Below, piece by piece: positions 57,657-64,000 of a stretch of DNA of 64,000 nt. Numbering within the stretch: the first letter of the stretch is position 1; every line of letters starts with the position of its first letter. This DNA is from Bin87 sp963663945 (GTDB lineage: Bacteria > Chloroflexota > Dehalococcoidia > Lucifugimonadales > UBA3495): assembly GCA_963663945.1 (NCBI GenBank), contig OY760687.1, forward strand, positions 2,790,001-2,854,000. Direction: 5' to 3'. The notes under the pieces are model-generated. The model was not told the DNA's origin. It saw nothing but the letters and a program-made list of their open reading frames with translations, and made no database searches. The position numbers were made by a program, and so were the translations under genes.

Positions 57657-58415
57657 CTAGGTTCCGTTGCGCCGGGAACCGTCGTCGATGGTCGTCCCCA
57701 CCACATCCCCCTGGAGAATGCGGCCCATGGCGCCCCGCTCAAATATATCAAAGACGATGATCGGCATCTCGTTGTCCATGCACAGCGTCATCGCGGTGGA
57801 GTCCATGACCTCCAGCCGGCGGTTGACTGCATCCAGGTATTCCAGGTTGCCGAACCGTACGGCGCTGGGATTGGTCTTGGGATCCGAATCATACACCCCA
57901 TCGACGCCATTTTTCGCCATCAGCAGGACTTCGGCGCCCACTTCCAGGGCACGGAGCGCCGAGGCCGTGTCTGTGGACATGTAGGGGTTCCCTGACCCCG
58001 CGCAAAAAATCACCACGCGCCGTTTTTCCAGGTGACGTATGGCCCGGCGCCGGATGTAAGGTTCGGCCACTGCCTGGATCGGCAGCGCTGACTGTGTCCT
58101 GGTGGTGATCCCCCGTCGCTCCAAAGCGTCCTGCAAAGCCAGGCCGTTGATAATTGTCGCGACCATGCCGGCATAATCCGCGGTGGACCGTTCCATGCCC
58201 CGTCGCTCGGCAGCCGAACCACGCCAGATGTTGCCTCCACCCACCACCGTAGCCACTTCCACGCCCCGGGAGTGTGCATCTATTATCTGGTCCGCAATGT
58301 AGGCGACCGCTTCGGGATCAATCGTATCCGGACCCGACCCCTGCAAAGATTCGCCGCTGACCTTCAAAAGGACGCGGCGATAGACCGTTTCTCCGTTGAC
58401 GCTGGCGGAACCCAT
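57657..58415 (-). CDS. pyrH: uridylate kinase
   Basis: UMP kinase of the amino-acid-kinase fold, 252 aa, with RVLLKVSGESLQG, VVGGGNIWRGS, GTGNP-like FCAGSGNPYMSTDTA and KNGVDGVYDSDP. It lies between tsf and frr, the conserved order. Confidence 0.96.
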   Translation of the reverse strand: MGSASVNGETVYRRVLLKVSGESLQGSGPDTIDPEAVAYIADQIIDAHSRGVEVATVVGGGNIWRGSAAERRGMERSTADYAGMVATIINGLALQDALERRGITTRTQSALPIQAVAEPYIRRRAIRHLEKRRVVIFCAGSGNPYMSTDTASALRALEVGAEVLLMAKNGVDGVYDSDPKTNPSAVRFGNLEYLDAVNRRLEVMDSTAMTLCMDNEMPIIVFDIFERGAMGRILQGDVVGTTIDDGSRRNGT

Positions 58416-58470
58416 TTGTCAAACCCGACGCAGCATCAACTTGGGAGCGATGCCGTTTTCGCTTGGTTCG

Positions 58471-58977
58471 TTACTCCCCAAGCGCCAGCCTGCGGAAACT
58501 GACGACACGCACGTTTTCGCCGGTCTGCGCAGCCGTCTCCCGCACCAGGTCCGCGAGGGTCCTCGACCCGTCCTTGATGAACGGCTGTTGCATCAGGCAC
58601 ACCTGGGCAGCGGGGCGATCATCGCCCTCATCCCTGTCCTCTTCGTTCAGGTACACCGGCGACATTGCCGCCACCTGCATGGCGATGTCGTGCGCCAGCG
58701 TGCGAAACTCGTCGGTGCGCGCCACAAAGTCAGTTTCGCATCCCAACTGCACCAATGCTCCGACCCGGCCACCGGTGTGGATATACGACTCGACCAACCC
58801 CTGTGAGGTTTCGCGGTCGGCTCGTTTGGCGGCCTGCTCGAACCCTTTCTGGCGGAGGGCCGCCATGGCCTGCTCCAGGTTCCCGCCGTTGTCCTCGAGA
58901 GCTTGCTTGCAATCACTGATGCCGGCGCCGGTCTGTTCGCGCAGGCTCTTGATCAGTTCAACGGTTACTGCAGGCAA
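58471..58977 (-). CDS. tsf: elongation factor Ts (short form)
   Basis: EF-Ts reloads EF-Tu with GTP. The 168-aa protein has the N-terminal signature VELIKSLREQTGAGISDCKQ and the core LGCETDFVARTDEF, but lacks the second half of long EF-Ts, like the short thermophile and Chloroflexota forms. The start is TTG 58977, supported by a strong CAGGAGG ahead of it. Confidence 0.94.
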   Translation of the reverse strand: MPAVTVELIKSLREQTGAGISDCKQALEDNGGNLEQAMAALRQKGFEQAAKRADRETSQGLVESYIHTGGRVGALVQLGCETDFVARTDEFRTLAHDIAMQVAAMSPVYLNEEDRDEGDDRPAAQVCLMQQPFIKDGSRTLADLVRETAAQTGENVRVVSFRRLALGE

Positions 58978-59030
58978 CTTTTGCGCCTCCTGTGGGTAAT
59001 GCGGTCTGGCGGTTGGTCAGGAACAGACGG

Positions 59031-59906
59031 CTAGGTCTCGAGGGGACGAGCGGACATCATCTGCCCAAGCTCTTCCAGCGTCACGGTGTTGCTGAAGGGC
59101 CGCGCATCCTCGTCGACTTCTTCCCCATCGGTCTCCGTCGCTTCGGTCTGCGCAATCTGCAGGGCTTCCCGCTGCGCCTGACCTTCTTCGATGGCCGAGG
59201 CCATGCGCCCGGTGATCAGACGGATGGACCGAACCGCGTCGTCGTTGCCGGGCACCGCGTGGGTGACCTGCCCCGGGTCGCAGTCGGTATCAACAATCGC
59301 AAAGATGGGGATGTTGAGCCGTCGCGCTTCCGCGATGCAGATATCCTCTTTGCCAATGTCGATCACGAAGAGAGCGGAAGGCAGCCGGTCCATGTTGCGG
59401 AGACCGGTGAAGTACTTTTCCAGCTTGTCGAGGGTGTGCGTAAGCCGCACCGTTTCCTTCTTTGGCAGCCGCGCCAGGTATCCCGTGTCCCGCTGTTCCT
59501 GCAGACGCTTCATGTGGTCGATGCGACCCTTGATGGTCTGGAAGTTGGTCAGCGTGCCGCCCAGCCAGCGCTGGTTCACGTACCACTGGTCGGTGCGCTC
59601 GGCTTCGGAAGCGATCACATCCTGGGCCTGCTTCTTGGTACCGACGAACAGGACCTTGCCGCCGTTGGCAGCCAGTTCCACCATCGCGCGATATGCGTCG
59701 GTGATCAGCCCCATCGTCTGCTGCAGGTCGATGATGTGAATCCCGTTGCGCTGCGTAAATATGTAGCGGCGCATGCGCGGGTTCCACCGCCTGGTCTGGT
59801 GACCAAAGTGGACGCCGGCTTCCAGCAGGGACTTCATCGTGATCGGTTCGAGAGCGGGAGCCGCGTTCATCGCACTTTCCGCCGGGCGTTCCGGGGCTTG
59901 TACCAT
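59031..59906 (-). CDS. rpsB: 30S ribosomal protein S2
   Basis: The 291-aa S2 protein has LLEAGVHFGHQTRRWNPRM, GTKKQAQDVIASEAER and LPSALFVIDIGKED. Its C-terminal tail is acidic and longer than usual. It heads the rpsB-tsf-pyrH-frr-uppS-cdsA-dxr-rseP cluster. Shine-Dalgarno AGGAGAGAGG before ATG 59906. Confidence 0.96.
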   Translation of the reverse strand: MVQAPERPAESAMNAAPALEPITMKSLLEAGVHFGHQTRRWNPRMRRYIFTQRNGIHIIDLQQTMGLITDAYRAMVELAANGGKVLFVGTKKQAQDVIASEAERTDQWYVNQRWLGGTLTNFQTIKGRIDHMKRLQEQRDTGYLARLPKKETVRLTHTLDKLEKYFTGLRNMDRLPSALFVIDIGKEDICIAEARRLNIPIFAIVDTDCDPGQVTHAVPGNDDAVRSIRLITGRMASAIEEGQAQREALQIAQTEATETDGEEVDEDARPFSNTVTLEELGQMMSARPLET

Positions 59907-59950
59907 AAGCTGTTTGCCTCTCTCCTAGTCTGGCGCGAGATCGGGCGTGA

Positions 59951-59980
59951 GTATAGCACAAGCAAAATAAGAGCGGCAAT
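59951..59980 (-). promoter_or_regulatory. promoter of the rpsB cluster
   Basis: TTGCCG (59980-59975), 18-base spacer, TATACT (59956-59951) preceded by TGC (extended -10) on the minus strand, about 45 bases before the rpsB ATG. Confidence 0.6.
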
Positions 59981-60051
59981 CTGAAGCGCGGTCGTCTGGA
60001 GCCGATACTCAAACCAACGCAGGGAGGCGTCACGCCTGCAGAAGATTTTCC

Positions 60052-60080
60052 TTGCCTCGGCGTGGCGCGATATGTACACT
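60052..60080 (+). promoter_or_regulatory. possible promoter of the GatC-like/amidase pair
   Basis: TTGCCT (60052-60057), 17-base spacer, TACACT (60075-60080). A 14-base tandem repeat (60091-60118) follows. Confidence 0.4.
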
Positions 60081-60090
60081 CGCGCTCAAT

Positions 60091-60118
60091 CTCGAACGTG
60101 CGCGCTCGAACGTGCGCG
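60091..60118 (+). repeat. two tandem copies of a 14-base unit
   Basis: CTCGAACGTGCGCG occurs twice in direct succession just upstream of the GatC-like gene. Confidence 0.8.
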
Positions 60119-60129
60119 AGGTGTGGCCC

Positions 60130-60330
60130 ATGCCGATTTCCGACGAAACCATGAAGCGAATTATCGCCGAATACGGCGGGTTCGAGTTGTCCGACGCCGA
60201 ATTGGCGCTGGTAAAACCCGAGCTGGAATACTACCTGACCGAGCTGCAGAACCTGCGCGACCTTGACCTCTCCGACGTCATGTCCGCGCGCCTGCTGAGG
60301 CCAGCCGATGGAGGACAAGCCGATGCCTGA
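60130..60330 (+). CDS. GatC-like small protein
   Basis: The 66-aa product has the GatC fold pattern: a first helix (MKRIIAEYGGFELSDAEL), a second helix (VKPELEYYLTELQNLRDLDL) and a C-terminal Leu-rich tail. GatC-like small proteins can chaperone amidases, as in AtzG-AtzE. ATG 60130 fits; it overlaps the following amidase start by 8 bases. True GatC would need gatA and gatB, and no gatB lies here. Confidence 0.7.
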   Translation: MPISDETMKRIIAEYGGFELSDAELALVKPELEYYLTELQNLRDLDLSDVMSARLLRPADGGQADA

Positions 60331-61747
60331 TTCCGACTTGCTCAAGTTGACCATCTCCGAAGTCGCCCCGCTAATCCAGTCCCGGGAGGTCTCTCCGGTT
60401 GACCTCACGGAGGCGGCTCTGGCCGAAGCCGAGCGCCGCCAACCCACGCTCAATTCCTTCATCTACATCATGCGGGAACAGGCCCTCGCCCAGGCCGAAC
60501 AGGCGGAGGAAGCCCTGTCCCGTGGCGAGTACCTCGGCCCTCTCCACGGCATCCCCATCGGTATCAAGGACAACATCGCCACCGGCGGCATCACCACCAC
60601 GGTGGGAACCAAGGTGTTGCGGGACAACGTCCCAGACGAGGACGCCGAGGTAGTCCGCCGATGCAAGGCCGCCGGCGCCATCATCATCGGCAAGGAAAAC
60701 CTGGAGGAGTTCGCCGCCGGCGCAACCTCCAACAACCCCCACTACGGCGCGGTGCATAACCCCTGGAACGTCGACCACATCCCCGGCGGTTCCAGCGGCG
60801 GCGGCGGCGCAAACGTCGCTGCCGGCGTCACCTTCGCGTCCCTGGGCACCGACCTGGGCGGATCCGTGCGTCTGCCCGGCGCCTTCTGCGGCGTCGTCGG
60901 GCTCAAGCAGACCTTCGGCCGGGTCAGCCAGCGCGGGCTGCTGGTCACCAGCTTCAACGGCGACCATATCGGCCCGATGACCCGCTCCGTGCGCGACAGC
61001 GCCCTGGTCCTGCGGGCCATCGCCGGATACGACCCTCTGGATCCCAGCACGGTTCCGGTACCGGTTGACGACTACGCGCTCATCATGGAGCGCGGGATCA
61101 GCGGGTTGACCATGGGCATTCCGTCGAACTACTACTACGATCACCTTGACCCTGAGGTGGAGGAAGCGGTTCGCCGCGCCATCGCCGCCCTGGAGGAACT
61201 GGGCGTTGAGACCCGAGAGGTCAGCGTCCCCAGCATGCAATATGCCGGGGCGCTGCGTTTCTCCAGCATGGCCGACAGCGTGGTCACCCACGAGCCATAC
61301 ATCGAGGCCAGCCGCGAGGACTACGGTCCCGACACCCTGTACCGCACCCTGGCCGGCCAGTTTGTGCTGGGCCGTGATTACTCCAAGGCGATGAAAGTCC
61401 AACGCATCATCAAGGAGGAACACGCCCGCGTCCTGCAGGACGTGGACTTCCTGATCACCCCGACCACACCGCTGCCGGCTCCGCGCATCGACGCCGACAC
61501 GCTGGACGTGGAGGGTGGCCGCCAGAAGGTGCGCGGTCCCGGCTCCGGTCACGTTTCGCGCAACACCAGCCCCATGAACGCCACGGGCTTCCCGGCGATA
61601 ACCGTGCCCTGCGGATTCAGCGAACTGGGACTTCCCATCGGGCTACAATTCATCGGCCGTCCGTGGGAGGAGGGCAACCTGTTCCGCATCGCCCACGTCT
61701 ACGAAGGCGTCTCACCCAGTCGGGGAATCTCGCCCAACCTGGAGTAA
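60323..61747 (+). CDS. amidase signature family protein (AtzE/GatA-like)
   Basis: The 474-aa enzyme has Lys82 (GIPIGIKDN), Ser157/158 (GGSSGGGG) and Ser181 in TDLGGSVR, the full Ser-cisSer-Lys triad. It resembles GatA but sits with only a GatC-like partner, so a small-molecule amide is more likely the substrate. GGAGGAC lies inside the preceding gene's end and sets the start at ATG 60323 rather than 60308. A second amidase is encoded at 27276. Confidence 0.9.
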   Translation: MPDSDLLKLTISEVAPLIQSREVSPVDLTEAALAEAERRQPTLNSFIYIMREQALAQAEQAEEALSRGEYLGPLHGIPIGIKDNIATGGITTTVGTKVLRDNVPDEDAEVVRRCKAAGAIIIGKENLEEFAAGATSNNPHYGAVHNPWNVDHIPGGSSGGGGANVAAGVTFASLGTDLGGSVRLPGAFCGVVGLKQTFGRVSQRGLLVTSFNGDHIGPMTRSVRDSALVLRAIAGYDPLDPSTVPVPVDDYALIMERGISGLTMGIPSNYYYDHLDPEVEEAVRRAIAALEELGVETREVSVPSMQYAGALRFSSMADSVVTHEPYIEASREDYGPDTLYRTLAGQFVLGRDYSKAMKVQRIIKEEHARVLQDVDFLITPTTPLPAPRIDADTLDVEGGRQKVRGPGSGHVSRNTSPMNATGFPAITVPCGFSELGLPIGLQFIGRPWEEGNLFRIAHVYEGVSPSRGISPNLE

Positions 61748-61787
61748 CCCCAACTGCGCTGAACCGTCGTCGTAAAGGAGCAATCCC

Positions 61788-62780
61788 ATGGAATACCGAC
61801 GCTTCGGCCCAACCGATATGACCGTTTCGGCCCTCGGTTTCGGCTGCTGGGAGATGGGTGGCACCTACGGCGACGTGTCCGGGAGTGAACTCGACGCGGC
61901 GGTCAACCGCGCCATCGACCTGGGCATCAACTGCTTCGACACGGCGCCGGCCTACGGGCGGGGCGAATCGGAGGTCGTCCTCGGCAAGGCTCTGGGCAGC
62001 CGCCGCAAGGACGTCATCGTCGTTACCAAGTGCGGCGTGGGCTACGCCGACCGGCCCAAGGGACGGGACAGCCGCATGGTGTCCGTCTTCTCCTCCGTGG
62101 AGCAGAGCCTGCAGAACCTGGGCACCGACTACATTGATGTCCTGCTGATTCACTGGCCGGACGTCAACACTCCCTTCGACGAGACCATGCACGCGCTGGA
62201 CAGTCTGGTCAACCAGGGCAAGGTGCGGGCCGTGGGCGTATCGAACTTCACCCTCGACCAGATCCGGGAGTGTGAATCCGTTCGCAGCGTGGACGTCGTC
62301 CAGTATGGCCTCAACATGTTCGACCGACGCATGGAGCAGGAAATCTTCCCCTACTGCCTGCAGCAGGGCACCGGCGTCATGGTGTACGGGCCGCTGGCAT
62401 TCGGGCTTTTGACCGGCGCCATGTCGGCGGACACCACCTTCGGCAACAACGACTGGCGCGCCACCGGCGGCCGGCCCGGCTGGAACATCGGCGTGTTCGC
62501 CGAGGAGCATTTCCAGCGCAATCTGCGCGTCGTGGAAGACCTGAAACCCATCGCCGAGGCACGAGGCAAAACGATGCCCCACCTCGCCCTGCGCTGGGTG
62601 CTCTCCAACCCCGCCGTGTCCGTGGCACTGGTCGGCACCCGCACCGTGCGGGAGGTTGAGGACAACGTCGCCGCGCTGGAGTGGGCTCTGTCCGGCGCGG
62701 ACATGGAGCGGATCGACGCCATCTTCGCCCGCTACGGCGTCGACACCCGCCCCGACATAGTGATCGACCCGGACGAATAG
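61788..62780 (+). CDS. aldo/keto reductase
   Basis: The 330-aa TIM-barrel NADPH oxidoreductase has the catalytic tetrad Asp51 and Tyr56 (NCFDTAPAYGRGE), Lys81 (VVTKCG) and His122 (LLIHWPD). AAAGGAG precedes ATG 61788. It is 40 bases downstream of the amidase and may be co-transcribed with it. Confidence 0.93.
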   Translation: MEYRRFGPTDMTVSALGFGCWEMGGTYGDVSGSELDAAVNRAIDLGINCFDTAPAYGRGESEVVLGKALGSRRKDVIVVTKCGVGYADRPKGRDSRMVSVFSSVEQSLQNLGTDYIDVLLIHWPDVNTPFDETMHALDSLVNQGKVRAVGVSNFTLDQIRECESVRSVDVVQYGLNMFDRRMEQEIFPYCLQQGTGVMVYGPLAFGLLTGAMSADTTFGNNDWRATGGRPGWNIGVFAEEHFQRNLRVVEDLKPIAEARGKTMPHLALRWVLSNPAVSVALVGTRTVREVEDNVAALEWALSGADMERIDAIFARYGVDTRPDIVIDPDE

Positions 62781-62798
62781 GTCCGGGTCGATAGTTTT
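62763..62798 (+). terminator. terminator overlapping the aldo/keto reductase stop
   Basis: ATCGACCCGGAC (62763-62774) pairs with GTCCGGGTCGAT (62781-62792), followed by AGTTTTCT. The stop codon TAG lies in the loop, and the upstream arm encodes the last residues. Confidence 0.8.
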
Positions 62799-62830
62799 CT
62801 CCGTGACGGGGGAACGGTTACGCCAAGACT

Positions 62831-64000
62831 TTACCCGGCCGCAACCCAGTCGGCCACGCGCTCGCCCACCATGATGACGGTGGGGTGGATGCCACCGGAG
62901 CGGGGCACCCGCGGCATCACCGACGCGTCAACAACCCACAGGCCATCAACGCCGCGCACCCGGCAATACTGGTCAGTTACGGCCATGGCGTCGGCGTCCG
63001 GCCCCATCCGGCAGGTGCCGGAAACGTGCCGGGCCGTGCCCACCGTCTCCCGCGCATAACGGTCCAGGGCGTCGTCATTGTTCAGGATGTCATCCGGCGG
63101 ATTTATCCGGAAGTCGTACACGTCGCTGAAGGCTTCCGATTCCAACATCCGTGCGCCAAATCGGATGCCTTCTCGAATCCGCTTGGCGTCATTGGGATGC
63201 CGCAGGTACTGGTAGTTGAACTCCGGTTGCACGTCGGGGTCGGATGACTGCAACTTCACAAACCCCGATCCATCGGGCAGCCCCAGCGTGCACGAAATCC
63301 GCGCCGCGCGTTCCGGCGGGACGTCCCCGGTGTTGTAACGGGTCCGCACGCCGGCGACCTTTTCTTCACGCTCGTCCACAACCGTGCTGCTGCGGAGGAC
63401 CATGTCGTTGGTGTAGCCCGCCCCGCCGGAGTAGTGCAGGCCAAAGTGCGGCGCGTCCAGGTCGCCCGTCAGCGTCTTGCCATCCTTCACTTTATAGGTG
63501 ATATGGACGCTCAGGTGGTTCCACAATCCCTGGCCGACGCCCGGGCTGTCGTGGATGATGGGGATGCCAAATTGCTGCAGGTGTTCCCGAGGGCCGACGC
63601 CGGACAGCATCAGCAACTGGGGTGAGCGGATCGCCCCGCTGCTCAGCACTACCCGTTCGGCCTCCACAGTGAAGATCTCGCCCCCGCTCGACGCCTCGAC
63701 GCCGACGGCTTTGTTGCCCTCGAACAGGACCCGGCGCACGTACACGTTGCCCCGCACCGTCAGGTTCAGCCGATGCCGCATGGGGTTGAGGTGCGTCATC
63801 GCCGCGCTCATGCGGATGCCACCCAGGTTGTTGGTCGGCGACACGCCGACGCCGGTGGGATTGGGTCCGTTGGTATCCTCCACGGCGGGGTAGCCCTCGG
63901 CCAGGCAGGCATCGTAGAACGCCTTCTGGATGTCCGCCCACGTTCCGGTTATCCGACGGCGTACCGGCATCGGGCCGTCCGAGCCGTGGTAGTCGTCCTG
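62831..64000 (-). CDS. GMC family oxidoreductase (partial, 5' end off the window)
   Basis: Flavoprotein of the glucose-methanol-choline family; 390 residues are present and the N-terminal FAD-binding region lies outside. The start of the fragment DYHGSDGPMPVRRR matches the GMC substrate region, SSGAIRSPQLLMLSGVGP is the second signature, and the C-terminal HVSGTCRMGPDA plus HPTVIMVGERVADW carries the active-site His. In the final motif the usual Asn/His is His. Substrate, probably an alcohol, is unknown. Confidence 0.92.
   Translation of the reverse strand, partial: QDDYHGSDGPMPVRRRITGTWADIQKAFYDACLAEGYPAVEDTNGPNPTGVGVSPTNNLGGIRMSAAMTHLNPMRHRLNLTVRGNVYVRRVLFEGNKAVGVEASSGGEIFTVEAERVVLSSGAIRSPQLLMLSGVGPREHLQQFGIPIIHDSPGVGQGLWNHLSVHITYKVKDGKTLTGDLDAPHFGLHYSGGAGYTNDMVLRSSTVVDEREEKVAGVRTRYNTGDVPPERAARISCTLGLPDGSGFVKLQSSDPDVQPEFNYQYLRHPNDAKRIREGIRFGARMLESEAFSDVYDFRINPPDDILNNDDALDRYARETVGTARHVSGTCRMGPDADAMAVTDQYCRVRGVDGLWVVDASVMPRVPRSGGIHPTVIMVGERVADWVAAG

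Noticed and set aside
60091..60118. LexA/SOS box
   Set aside because: CGAAC is present but not the inverted half-site; the element is a direct repeat.

Overview
This window looks like a chromosomal piece of a high-GC bacterium of the phylum Chloroflexota, probably the SAR202/Dehalococcoidia side. The evidence is the 16S rRNA gene lying alone with no 23S, 5S or tRNA behind it, a short EF-Ts, a TIGR03663/Agl23-type membrane glycosyltransferase, and an accessory repertoire of CaiB/BaiF CoA-transferases, an LLM flavin monooxygenase, a thiolase-DUF35 pair, amidases and a GMC oxidoreductase. This placement is inference; a 16S search would settle it. I see no phage, insertion sequence, CRISPR array or tRNA.

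Layout. 1-3.6 kb: cytochrome oxidase subunit II (runs off the left edge), heme O and heme A synthases, and a small lipoprotein, indicating aerobic respiration. 3.6-13 kb: catabolic genes, namely an MFS transporter, two translationally coupled CoA-transferases, an AT-rich DUF433/PIN-like toxin-antitoxin-like pair, an acetamidase/formamidase, a SnoaL-like protein, a metallo-beta-lactamase-fold hydrolase, and a thiolase with its DUF35 partner. 13.1-16.6 kb: a normal trpS preceded by an unusual three-part protein (HD-like, chorismate-mutase-like, archaeal-type TrpRS-like). 16.6-21.4 kb: an inactive-looking glutamine amidotransferase coupled to gyrA, an alpha/beta hydrolase, and vapBC. 21.5-27.1 kb: a four-gene operon for a membrane glycan or lipid. 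27.3-34.9 kb: amidase, AcoX-like NAD-kinase fold protein, TauE exporter, trxB, a GalE-like epimerase, an EthD-like protein and an LLM monooxygenase.

35-46 kb is core metabolism: pyruvate kinase, glutamate synthase (gltB-gltD), rsfS, ndk, and a thiL-tsaE-tsaB operon in which thiL carries a one-base frameshift. 46.4-47.9 kb is the orphan 16S gene. 48.3-52 kb holds two MFS transporters and a dienelactone hydrolase. 52.4-59.9 kb is the conserved translation/isoprenoid/envelope cluster, transcribed leftward: rpsB-tsf-pyrH-frr-uppS-cdsA-dxr-rseP. 60-64 kb: a GatC-like small protein with an amidase, an aldo/keto reductase, and a GMC oxidoreductase cut by the right edge.

The most unusual item is the HD-like/chorismate-mutase/TrpRS-like fusion at 14.3-16.6 kb. 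It lacks a KMSKS loop and sits just upstream of a complete trpS, so it may be a tryptophan-sensing regulator of chorismate use rather than a synthetase.
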